Shown: positions 52,297 to 60,338 of the stretch, one piece after another
Numbering within the stretch: position 1 is the first letter of the stretch
Layout of the letters: each line of letters opens with the position of its first letter
Assembly (NCBI GenBank): GCA_021831125.1
Contig: JAKBNI010000002.1
Span: forward strand, 1-60,338
Reading direction: 5' to 3'
DNA from: Actinomycetes bacterium
GTDB lineage: Bacteria > Actinomycetota > Acidimicrobiia > Acidimicrobiales > RAAP-2
DNA: 60,338 nt
Position numbers and translations under genes: made by a program
The notes under the pieces: generated by a model
Database searches by the model: none
Told to the model about the DNA's origin: nothing
Seen by the model: the letters and a program-made list of their open reading frames with translations, nothing else

Positions 52297-53991
52297 ATGC
52301 CCGAGGTCCCGTCTCATCGAACCGAGGTCTTCGCGGTCGCCGACCGCTTCGTCGACGACTGGTGCGACCTGCACCCGATCGCCGCGACGTACTTCGGCGT
52401 CCCGGGCCACGACGCCGAGCTCGACGACTTCTCGCCGGCGGGAACGGACCGCTCGATCGAGCTCGTCGAGGCGGCCCTCGAGGCCCTCGCGGCGCTCGAG
52501 CCGGACGACGACGACGACCGCCTGGCCCTCGCGGTGGCGACCGAGCGGATGGCGAGCGGACGCGACCTCGATCGCGCCGGCGAGTCCGCGCGCGCCTTCG
52601 GGGTCATCTCGTCGCCGGCGATCGAGATCCGCCAGGTCTTCGAGATGATGTCGACCGACGACGCCGAGGGCGCCGACGCGGTGCGCGCACGCTTGGAGGC
52701 GGTGCCGCTCGCGCTCGCGCGCTGGCGCGAGACCCTCGAGGCGCAGATGTCCACGCGCCAGTGCGCGGCGCGGCGTCACGCGCTCGGCGTCGCGGCCCAG
52801 ATGCGCGAGGTCGCCGACGTCGGCTTCCCCGAGGTCGCCGCACGTGCGGCCCGGGCGGCCGGGGTCGATCCCGCGGGGCTCGAGGGTGCCGCCGCGGTGG
52901 CCGGGCGCGCCTTCAACGAGCTCGCGGGCTGGCTCGAGGGGACCTACGCGCCCGTCGCGGAGGAGTCCCCCTACGTCGGGCGCGAGCGCTACGCCCGGTG
53001 GGTCCGCCACTACACGGGCCTGGAGCTCGACCTCGAGGAGACCTACGCGTGGGGCTGGGAGGAGCTGACTCGCATCAACGCGCGCATGGACGGCCTCGCC
53101 GAGGTGCTCGCGCCGGGGGCCGCCTCACTGGTCGAGGTCGCCGAGCGTCTCGACCACGACCCCCGCTACGTGGTGCGCGGGACCGACGAGCTGCTCGCGC
53201 GCCTGCGCGCCTTCACCGACGCCACGGTGGAGCGGCTCGCCGGGCGAGAGTTCACCATCGACGAGCGGATCCGATTCTGCGACGTGCGCCTCGCCCCCGA
53301 GGGGTCGGCCGCCGCGCCCTACTACCTGCCCCCGAGCGAGGACCTGTCGCGCCCGGGCACGACCTGGTTCCCGACCCTCGGCAAGGAGGAGTTCGCCTGG
53401 TGGCGCCAGGTCACGACCTGGTACCACGAGGCCGTCCCGGGCCACCACCTCGAAGAGGGCACCATCGTGCTCAACGCCCACCGGCTCACCCGCTACCAGC
53501 GCCTCATGGCGTGGAACAGCGGCTGGGGGGAGGGCTGGGCCCTCTACGCCGAACGACTGATGGAGGAGCTGGGCGGCTTCGAGGAGCCGGCCTACGAGAT
53601 GGGCTACCTCATGAGCCAGGCCCTGCGGGCGGCGCGGGTCGTGGTGGACATCGGGCTGCACCTGCAGCTGCGCGCGCCCGCGGACTTCGGTCGCCTGGAG
53701 GGGCTGGGCGACGTCGGAGGAGCATCGTGGACGCCCGAGATGGCCGTCGCGACCCTCGTCGAGCGCGCCCTCGAGCCGCCGGATTTCGCCCAGAGCGAGG
53801 TCGAGCGCTACCTCGCGATCCCCGGCCAGGCGATCAGCTACAAGGTGGGTGAGCGCGAGTGGGTCGGGGCGCGCGAGGAGATGCGCGCCGCCCGCGGCGA
53901 CGGCTTCACCCTGCGTGGCTTCCACGATCGCGCGCTGGCCCTCGGGCCGATCGGCCTGGGCGCCTTCCGCGAGGCGCTGCGGCGGGGTTAG
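52297..53991 (+). CDS. DUF885 family protein (putative metallo-carboxypeptidase)
   Basis: TTWYHEAVPGHHLEEGTIVLNAHRLTRYQRLMAWNSGWGEGWALYAERLMEELGGFE. Confidence 0.9.
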   Translation: MPEVPSHRTEVFAVADRFVDDWCDLHPIAATYFGVPGHDAELDDFSPAGTDRSIELVEAALEALAALEPDDDDDRLALAVATERMASGRDLDRAGESARAFGVISSPAIEIRQVFEMMSTDDAEGADAVRARLEAVPLALARWRETLEAQMSTRQCAARRHALGVAAQMREVADVGFPEVAARAARAAGVDPAGLEGAAAVAGRAFNELAGWLEGTYAPVAEESPYVGRERYARWVRHYTGLELDLEETYAWGWEELTRINARMDGLAEVLAPGAASLVEVAERLDHDPRYVVRGTDELLARLRAFTDATVERLAGREFTIDERIRFCDVRLAPEGSAAAPYYLPPSEDLSRPGTTWFPTLGKEEFAWWRQVTTWYHEAVPGHHLEEGTIVLNAHRLTRYQRLMAWNSGWGEGWALYAERLMEELGGFEEPAYEMGYLMSQALRAARVVVDIGLHLQLRAPADFGRLEGLGDVGGASWTPEMAVATLVERALEPPDFAQSEVERYLAIPGQAISYKVGEREWVGAREEMRAARGDGFTLRGFHDRALALGPIGLGAFREALRRG

Positions 53992-55460
53992 TCCCGACCG
54001 CGCGCGCCGACCAGGCGCACGTTACGCGCCTCGCGCCCGCGGGGCCCGCGGGCCTCGTCGAAGCGGATCCGCTGGCCCCTCGCGAGGGCGCGCTGGCCCG
54101 TGCCGGCGATCTGGGAGCGGTGCACGAAGAGGTCGTCGCCCGACTCGTCGGCGGCGAAGCCGTAGCCCCGCGCGCCGTTGTAGTTCGTGATGACGGCCTC
54201 ACGTGTGCCCGACGGTGACGCGCTCGGGCGCGGCGTGTCGCGCACCGCGCGCTCGCGCCGGGCCTGCGGGGCCGACGCGCGACGCTCGACGCGTGCGCGC
54301 GGCGACGACGGCGCCCCAGAGGGCGTGCGCGGCGTCGGGGTCACCGACCCGGTGGCGGCCTTCGGGGCGGTCGCGCCGGGCTCGAGGCCGAGGGAGCGCT
54401 GGATCTTGCGCACGTGGGCCGAGGTCTCGGGCGTCACGAGCGAGACCACGACGCCCGGCGCGCCGGCGCGCCCGGTACGCCCGGAACGGTGGACGTAGTC
54501 CGCGCTCTGGGTGGGCGGGTCGAAGTGGACGACGGCCGGCAGGGCCTCGACGTGGATGCCGCGGGCGGCGACGTCGGTGGCCACGAGGGCGCGGACCCGG
54601 CCGCCGGACATGTCCTTCAGCGCGCGGTCGCGCTGACCCTGGCTGCGCCCGCCGTGCAGCGCCACGGCGCTCACGCCGCGGTCGTTGAGCTGGCGCGCGA
54701 GCCGGTCGGCGCCGTGCTTGGTGCGGGTGAAGACGATGGCGCGCTCGTGCTCGTCGAGGAGCCGGACCGTCGCGTCCACGCGCTCGGCGTGGCCCACCGA
54801 GACGAAGTGGTGGTCGACCGGGACCTCCGCCACCGGGCCGACGACGTCGTGGCGCGCGGCGTCACGGGTGAAACTCGACACGAGCGAGGCGACCTCGGGA
54901 CCCATCGTCGCCGAGAAGAGCATCGTCTGAGGACCGGTGGCCACCTGGCCGAGGATCCGGCGCACGGCCGGGAGGAAGCCCATGTCGGCCATGCGGTCGG
55001 CCTCGTCGACGACGACCGTCTCGACGTCGCCGAGCGAGAGGGTGCCCTGGGCGAGGAGGTCCTCGAGGCGGCCGGGACAGGCGACCACGACGTCCACCCC
55101 GTGCGCGAGCGCCTTGCGGGCCGCGCCGTAGGGGGTGCCGCCGTAGACGCTGAGCACCCGGCGCGGGTCGCGCACGAGGGCCGCCAGCTCGCGCTGGACC
55201 TGGGCCGCGAGCTCGCGGGTGGGCGTGAGCACCAGGGCGCGCGGGCGGCGGGCCCGGGCCGGGGTGAGCCGGGCGAGCAGGGCGAGGCCGAAGGCCAGGG
55301 TCTTGCCCGAGCCCGTCGCGGCCTGGCCGACCACGTCGCGCCCGGCGAGGGCGTCGGGCAGGGCGGCGGCCTGGATGGGGAAGGCGTCGACGATCCCGCG
55401 TGAGGCGAGTCGCGTGACGAGCTCGGCGGGCACGCCGAGGTCGGCGAAGGTGGTGGTCAT
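53988..55460 (-). CDS. DEAD/DEAH-box RNA helicase (RhlE-like) fused to a C-terminal cold-shock domain
   Basis: GQAATGSGKTLAFGL, VVVDEADRMADMGF, HRSGRTGRAGAPG; C-terminus EAVITNYNGARGYGFAADESGDDLFVHRSQIAGTGQRALARGQRIRFDEARGPRGREARNVRLV is a CSD. Confidence 0.92.
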   Translation of the reverse strand: MTTTFADLGVPAELVTRLASRGIVDAFPIQAAALPDALAGRDVVGQAATGSGKTLAFGLALLARLTPARARRPRALVLTPTRELAAQVQRELAALVRDPRRVLSVYGGTPYGAARKALAHGVDVVVACPGRLEDLLAQGTLSLGDVETVVVDEADRMADMGFLPAVRRILGQVATGPQTMLFSATMGPEVASLVSSFTRDAARHDVVGPVAEVPVDHHFVSVGHAERVDATVRLLDEHERAIVFTRTKHGADRLARQLNDRGVSAVALHGGRSQGQRDRALKDMSGGRVRALVATDVAARGIHVEALPAVVHFDPPTQSADYVHRSGRTGRAGAPGVVVSLVTPETSAHVRKIQRSLGLEPGATAPKAATGSVTPTPRTPSGAPSSPRARVERRASAPQARRERAVRDTPRPSASPSGTREAVITNYNGARGYGFAADESGDDLFVHRSQIAGTGQRALARGQRIRFDEARGPRGREARNVRLVGARGRD

Positions 55461-55683
55461 GGTTCTCCTCAGGGTTGCGTGAAACCAACCCGAGGGATCC
55501 GAATCGGTCTCCGCCGCGGTCGCGGCGAGATGAGTAGGACCACCCTACCAGGCGCGCGACCGATCCCCGCCCGCCCGGGAGCGGGGTTGTGACGTTGGCC
55601 CCTAGGGGGGAGGGGGACGCCTCCTTAGCGTGAGGTGCGGCGGTGCGCCCGAGTGCTCCGCACCGCGTGAGAGTGAGGTGCCC

Positions 55684-56133
55684 ATGGGTGACCTGAAGAC
55701 CATGAAGAGCGAGAAGCGCCTGCCGGAGGTGAGCCTCAGCTGGCCGTCGTGGCGGTGGTTCGACGACGTGTTCCGCGACGTCGACTGGCGTCCGGCGTTC
55801 CGCGTCGAGGAGTTCCAAGAGGGCGGCCAGATGGTGGTGCGCGCCGAGCTTCCGGGCATCGACCCGGACAAGGACGTCACGGTCGAGGTCGTCGACGGCG
55901 ACCTCGTCATCACCGCCGAGAAGCGCCACCACGAGGAGACGAACGAGCGCCACGTCCACCGCAGCGAGTTCCGCTACGGCATGCTGACGCGCAGCGTCGC
56001 CCTCCCCGAGGGCGTCGACGCGTCCAAGATCGAGGCGACCTACAAGGACGGGATCCTCGAGGTCCGCACGCCGATGCCCGAGACCCACAAAGAGGACGGC
56101 GCCGCGAGGAAGATCGCCATCCGCCGCGGGTGA
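55684..56133 (+). CDS. Hsp20/alpha-crystallin family protein
   Basis: FRVEEFQEGGQMVVRAELPGIDPDKDVTVEVVDGDLVITAEKRHHEETNERHVHRSEFRYGMLTRSVALP. Confidence 0.93.
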   Translation: MGDLKTMKSEKRLPEVSLSWPSWRWFDDVFRDVDWRPAFRVEEFQEGGQMVVRAELPGIDPDKDVTVEVVDGDLVITAEKRHHEETNERHVHRSEFRYGMLTRSVALPEGVDASKIEATYKDGILEVRTPMPETHKEDGAARKIAIRRG

Positions 56134-56186
56134 CGCGCAGGCCGGTGCCGGTCGCCGCCGGCCGACCCGGGTGAGAGTATCGAGCC

Positions 56187-57335
56187 GTGAGCGTCGAGTG
56201 GGCGAGCCTCGCCGAGTTGCGCGCGCGCACGAGCGCGAAGTGGCGCCGCTACGGCGAGGACGTCCTGCCCCTGTGGGTGGCCGAGATGGACGCGCGTCTG
56301 GCGCCTCCGGTGCGCGAGGCCCTCGAGGGGGTGCTCGCGCGCGGTGACACGGGCTACCCGTGGGGCTCCGGCTACGCCGACGCGTACCGGGGCTTCGCGC
56401 GGGCGCGCTGGGGCTGGGACGGCCCGGGGCCCGACGCGATGACCCTCGTGCCCGACGTGATGCACGGCGTCGCCGAGGCGCTGGCCCTGCTCGGGGGCCC
56501 CGGTGACCCGGTCGTGGTAACCCCTCCCGTCTATCCCCCCTTCTTCGCGGTGGCGGCGCGGGCGCGCCGGCCGGTCCTCGAGGCGCCGCTCGACGCCCGG
56601 GGCCGGATCGACCCCGCGACCCTGGAGCCGGCCCTCGTCCGGGCCGCGGCGACGAGCCCGCGGGCGGTGCTCGTGCTCTCGAACCCCCACAACCCCACCG
56701 GCACCGTCCCCACGCTCGAGGAGCTCGCCCTTGTGGCGGCGCTCGCGCGACGCCACGGGGTGAGCGTCGTCTCGGACGAGATCCACTCGCCGCTCGTGCT
56801 TCCCGGGGCGCGCTTCACCCCCTACCTCTCGCTCGAGGGCACCGCCGAGGACCTGGCCGTCGTCTCGGCGTCGAAGGGGTGGAACCTCGCCGGGCTGAAG
56901 GCGGCCCTCCTGCTCGCCGGACCCGCCCGGGCGACGGACCTCGCCCGGATGGACGAGAGCGTGGCCCACGGCGCGGGTCACGTCGCCGCGATCGCCCACG
57001 CGACGGCCCTCGCCTCGGGCGGGCCGTGGCTCGACGGACTGCTCGACGCGCTCGACGAGAACCGGCGACTGCTCGGTGAGCTCCTGGCCGAGCGCTTGCC
57101 CGAGGTCGGCTACCACGTGCCCGAGGGCACCTACCTCGCGTGGCTCGACTGCGCGGCGCTCGGGCTCGAGGACCCGGGTGGCTTCTTCCTCGAGGCGGCC
57201 CGCGTGGCGCTCAGCCCGGGGGCGGACTTCGGCACCGGCGGGTCGAGCGCGGTGCGCCTCAACTTCGCGACCTCCCCCTCGATCCTCACCGAAGCGCTCG
57301 AGCGGATGGCCGGGGCCCTGGCGCGCCGGCGCTGA
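56187..57335 (+). CDS. MalY/PatB-type aminotransferase (putative C-S beta-lyase)
   Basis: VLPLWVAEMDARLAPPVREAL, LSNPHNPTGTVPT, VVSDEIHSPLVLPGARFTPY, SASKGWNLAGLKAA. Confidence 0.92.
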   Translation: MSVEWASLAELRARTSAKWRRYGEDVLPLWVAEMDARLAPPVREALEGVLARGDTGYPWGSGYADAYRGFARARWGWDGPGPDAMTLVPDVMHGVAEALALLGGPGDPVVVTPPVYPPFFAVAARARRPVLEAPLDARGRIDPATLEPALVRAAATSPRAVLVLSNPHNPTGTVPTLEELALVAALARRHGVSVVSDEIHSPLVLPGARFTPYLSLEGTAEDLAVVSASKGWNLAGLKAALLLAGPARATDLARMDESVAHGAGHVAAIAHATALASGGPWLDGLLDALDENRRLLGELLAERLPEVGYHVPEGTYLAWLDCAALGLEDPGGFFLEAARVALSPGADFGTGGSSAVRLNFATSPSILTEALERMAGALARRR

Positions 57336-57346
57336 GACCGGGCAAG

Positions 57347-58774
57347 TCAGCGGGTCGGCGCGGGCGCGGGGTGGGGCTCGCGAACGCCCGTGGGGAGCGT
57401 CGCCTCGACCACGGTGCCGATGCCGGGGGTCGAGCGAAGGACGACGACCCCCCCGAGGAGTCGCGCGCGCTCGCGCATCCCGACCAGCCCGAGCGACGCG
57501 CCGCCGGTCGCGGGTGCGGCGTGGGGGTCGAAGCCGCGGCCGTCGTCCACGACCCGCAGGTGCAGGTCCTCCTCGCCGAAGTCGAGGACCACGTCGACGT
57601 GGTGGGCGCCGGCGTGGCGCTGGGCGTTGCGCAGGGACTCCTGGACGATGCGGAACGCGCCCAGCTCGACCTCGGGGGCGAGCCGGGCCGGGCCGCCGTG
57701 GACGGCCAGGCCGATCGTGGCCTCGCCCTGGTCGTCGAACTCGGCCACGAGGCTCGAGAGCGCGGGCACGAGCCCGAGCTGGTCGAGCGCGGGCGGGCGC
57801 AGGTCGCGCGCGAGCGAGCGCAGTCGCGTCGCCGCCTCGAGCGCCTGGTTGCGCGTGCGCTCGAGCTCGCCGGCCATCTTCTCGGTGACGCCCTCGTGGT
57901 GGGCGAGCAGCTCGAGGCGCCGGGCGAGGTGCAAGAAGAGCTGGAGCGGCTCGTCGTGGAGCTCGCGCGCGAGTCGTCGGCGCTGATCCTCCTCCAGGTC
58001 GACGATCTGGCGGGCGAAGAGCCGCGCCCGCCGCTCCTCGCTGCGCTCCTCGGTCACGTCCTCGAAGCTGAGTTGGCGACGGCGCTCGTCGCTGTCGAAG
58101 GGCATGTCGACGAGGTCCAACCGATAGTCGTGGCCGTTGGCGAGCGTGAGGACCCGTCCGGACAGGTCCGCCGACTCCACGTCGGGGCCGAGGACGCGCG
58201 CCAACGGCTGGCCGGTGACCGGTCCGAAGAGGGCGATCGCCGCGGGGTTGGCGTCGCTCACGCGCTCGTCCTCGTCGAGCACGACGATGGGCGAGCGGGT
58301 CGACTCGAAGAGACGGTGGTACCCGGCCTCGACCGCCAGCGCGCGCGCGTTGGTCGAGTCGATGCGGGCCTGGGTCGTGCGCTCGGTCTCGACGCGCCGG
58401 CCGAAGACGACCGCCACCACCACGATGACCGCGAAGTTGAGCAGGTCGTCGCCCGGGTGGCCCTCGCTGTGGGGCAGGAGCAGGTCGGGCAGCCACAGGA
58501 CGAGCGACCAGGCCGTGGTGCCGAGCGAGCCCGGGAGGCCGTAGCGCAGGGCGGCGTAGCCGATCGGCACGACCAGGATCGCGACCGGCAGTCCGGAGGG
58601 GAGCACGCCGCTCGCCAGGTCGGGGTGGACGTCGAGGAAGTAGTGCAGCGCCACGATCGCGAGCACGGTCCCCTGGATGATCCAGAACGGCCCGTCGGCG
58701 AGCGGCGGGCGTACCAGTCGGTCGACGAGGCCACGCGGTCGCGGCCCGTCGGGGGGTTCAGTCGGTGCGTCCAT
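57347..58774 (-). CDS. PAS-containing NarL-family sensor histidine kinase
   Basis: N-terminal TM helices, PAS-like region, RRLARELHDEPLQLFLHLARRLELL, RIVQESLRNAQRHA, GLVGMRERARLLGG. Confidence 0.9.
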   Translation of the reverse strand: MDAPTEPPDGPRPRGLVDRLVRPPLADGPFWIIQGTVLAIVALHYFLDVHPDLASGVLPSGLPVAILVVPIGYAALRYGLPGSLGTTAWSLVLWLPDLLLPHSEGHPGDDLLNFAVIVVVAVVFGRRVETERTTQARIDSTNARALAVEAGYHRLFESTRSPIVVLDEDERVSDANPAAIALFGPVTGQPLARVLGPDVESADLSGRVLTLANGHDYRLDLVDMPFDSDERRRQLSFEDVTEERSEERRARLFARQIVDLEEDQRRRLARELHDEPLQLFLHLARRLELLAHHEGVTEKMAGELERTRNQALEAATRLRSLARDLRPPALDQLGLVPALSSLVAEFDDQGEATIGLAVHGGPARLAPEVELGAFRIVQESLRNAQRHAGAHHVDVVLDFGEEDLHLRVVDDGRGFDPHAAPATGGASLGLVGMRERARLLGGVVVLRSTPGIGTVVEATLPTGVREPHPAPAPTR

Positions 58775-59450
58775 GGTCCGAGGAGCTCACGAGCCGGTGG
58801 CGGATGGCGTGGGCGACGGCCTCGGTGCGCGAGGCGACGCCCAGCTTGGCGAGGATGTTCGAGACGTAGCCCTCGACCGTGCGGGTCCCGAGGGACATCT
58901 CGGTGGCGATCTGCTTGTTGGAGCGACCCTGGGCGAGGAGCTGGAGCACGCTGGTCTCGCGCGGCGTGAGCCCCCCCACCGAGGTCGGCGCCGTCTCGCG
59001 CCGGCGTACGAGCCGCTGGGAGACCTGGCGGTCGAGGACGAAGACGCCGTCGTGGACGGCGCGCACGGCGTCGACCAGCTCCTTCGCGCTGGCCGTCTTG
59101 AGCAGGTACCCCGCGACGCCGACCTCGAGGGCCTCGGCCACGTAGGCGTAGTCGTCGTAGGCGCTGAGCACGAGGACCTTGGTCGAGGGGAACTGGGCGA
59201 GCAGCGCACGCGAGAGCTCCAGCCCGCTCATCGCGGGCAGGTTCACGTCGACCAGGGCGACGTCGGGCGAGAGGGCGGCCACCGCCTCGAGGGCCTCCTC
59301 GCCCGAGCCGGCCATGCCCACCACGGCCACGGCGTCGTCCTGGGAGAGGAGCTCGCGGGTCCCCTCGCGCACCAGGGCGTGGTCGTCGACGATGAGGACG
59401 CGGATGGGGTCGGGTCCCGGGTGGCCCGTCTCGTCCTCGGTGGCGTCCAC
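58758..59450 (-). CDS. LuxR/NarL-family response regulator
   Basis: VLIVDDHALVREGTRELL, LVDVNLPAMSGLEL, LTPRETSVLQLLAQGRSNKQIATEMSLGTRTVEGYVSNILAKLG; GGAGG 6 nt before GTG 59450. Confidence 0.92.
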   Translation of the reverse strand: MDATEDETGHPGPDPIRVLIVDDHALVREGTRELLSQDDAVAVVGMAGSGEEALEAVAALSPDVALVDVNLPAMSGLELSRALLAQFPSTKVLVLSAYDDYAYVAEALEVGVAGYLLKTASAKELVDAVRAVHDGVFVLDRQVSQRLVRRRETAPTSVGGLTPRETSVLQLLAQGRSNKQIATEMSLGTRTVEGYVSNILAKLGVASRTEAVAHAIRHRLVSSSDHGRTD

Positions 59451-59490
59451 GCTCACCTCCCCACTGTGGCACACCCTACGGGTACGTGTG

Positions 59491-59502
59491 CGTAGTTCTA
59501 CG
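59491..59502. promoter_or_regulatory. palindrome CGTAGTTCTACG upstream of the regulator gene (as listed: CGTAG-TT-CTACG)
   Basis: Perfect 5-bp arms around TT, 41 bp upstream of the response-regulator start. Confidence 0.4.
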
Positions 59503-59700
59503 GTATCAACCCGCCATGGGGCCCCTCCGGCGGCCCCGTGGGGACGCCGGAGGGGCGATTTGAGCCTGATTCCTGGGGCGTGGGACTTTAGTCCCTTTCT
59601 GCCCGCGGTGATTGATGGTGGTGGTGCAGGCGTGGTACTACGTACACAGGTAAGTGGAACCACGGTGATACGGACGTGGCCACACGTTGGAAGGGGCGCG

Positions 59701-60338
59701 ATGGCACTTGTCACCGAGAACGAGTCGAGGTCGGGCTTCCCGCACAGCCACCAGGTCGACCCGATCCCCGTGGCCATCCGGACCCGGCCCCCGGCCGACC
59801 CCGAGGCCACGGGCCGCTTCGCCGCGACCGACCCGCCCCGGGGACTCGACGTCGCTCGCCTGAAGCGGGTCGGGGGCATCCTGCGCGACCGCCGCCTGCA
59901 GTTCTTCCTCATCCTGCCCAACCAGATCATCTTCTGGCTCGTCATCGCGATCGGGATCGTCGGCACCGTGGTGCCGGGCCTCAACTTCGCCACCGCCATC
60001 ACCTGGTACCTGTGGTTCTGCCTGGTCTTCGTGATGATGGTGGTGGTCGGGCGGGCCTGGTGCGCCATGTGCCCCTTCGGCGGCTTCGGCGAGTGGATCC
60101 AGCGGCGCAGCTTCTTCAAGCGCACCACCAAGAGCCTGGGCCTCGGGATCAAGATGCCCGAGCGGGTCGCCCAGTACGGCTTCTTGCTCTCGGTCGGGGC
60201 GTTCCTGGTGCTCACCTGGATCGAGGAGTTCTTCAACATCGCCGGGCCGGGCAACCCGATGGCCACGAGCTTCATGGTGCTCGGCATCGTCGGCACGGCG
60301 GTCGTCTTCTTCCTCACCTTCGAGCGGCGCACGTTCTG
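59701..60338 (+). CDS. 4Fe-4S polyferredoxin-type membrane protein (NapH/NosR/YccM-like), truncated at window end
   Basis: Several TM helices plus VVGRAWCAMCPFGGFGEWIQRR; open to the last base. Confidence 0.75.
   Translation, partial: MALVTENESRSGFPHSHQVDPIPVAIRTRPPADPEATGRFAATDPPRGLDVARLKRVGGILRDRRLQFFLILPNQIIFWLVIAIGIVGTVVPGLNFATAITWYLWFCLVFVMMVVVGRAWCAMCPFGGFGEWIQRRSFFKRTTKSLGLGIKMPERVAQYGFLLSVGAFLVLTWIEEFFNIAGPGNPMATSFMVLGIVGTAVVFFLTFERRTF

Noticed and set aside
58758-60332. 524-aa ORF as a single regulator
   Set aside because: The N-terminal half is antisense to the 4Fe-4S gene; the regulator proper starts near 59450.

Overview
The window is a chromosomal replication-origin neighbourhood from a very GC-rich actinobacterium. 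An Acidimicrobiia-like lineage is my inference from gene content only. The core order is rpmH-rnpA-yidD-yidC-jag-rsmG-[3 perfect parS]-parA-parB on the minus strand to the left, and dnaA-[oriC]-dnaN-recF-dciA(DUF721)-gyrB-gyrA on the plus strand to the right. Further left are rlmN, marP-like, dnaB, rplI, rpsR, ssb, rpsF, panB, DUF5318, padR, ino1, CCA-transferase, DUF6049-like, murJ, degV, trxB, trxA and a cwlM-like gene. To the right of gyrA is a more accessory region: CoA-transferase, ABC-F, two ABC exporters, three two-component systems, PspC proteins, an ECF sigma factor, two Hsp20 genes, a MerR-Smr unit, a DEAD-box helicase fused to a cold-shock domain, and a truncated 4Fe-4S membrane protein at the edge. 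I found no convincing new defence or mobile system. The best second-look items are: (1) a perfect 15-bp intrinsic-terminator hairpin with a U5 tract buried inside the first codons of rsmG and built with rare TTT TTA codons; (2) a full-length Jag with a strong Shine-Dalgarno and internal ATG that would give a short KH-R3H isoform; (3) a recognisable DnaA-box plus DnaA-trio unwinding element; (4) three 11-bp-phased heptamers between an ABC exporter and its two-component system; (5) five convergent gene pairs whose stop codons interlock in a 4-bp YTAG; (6) many leaderless starts; (7) the helicase-CSD fusion. All calls come from reading the sequence and supplied ORFs; no searches were run.
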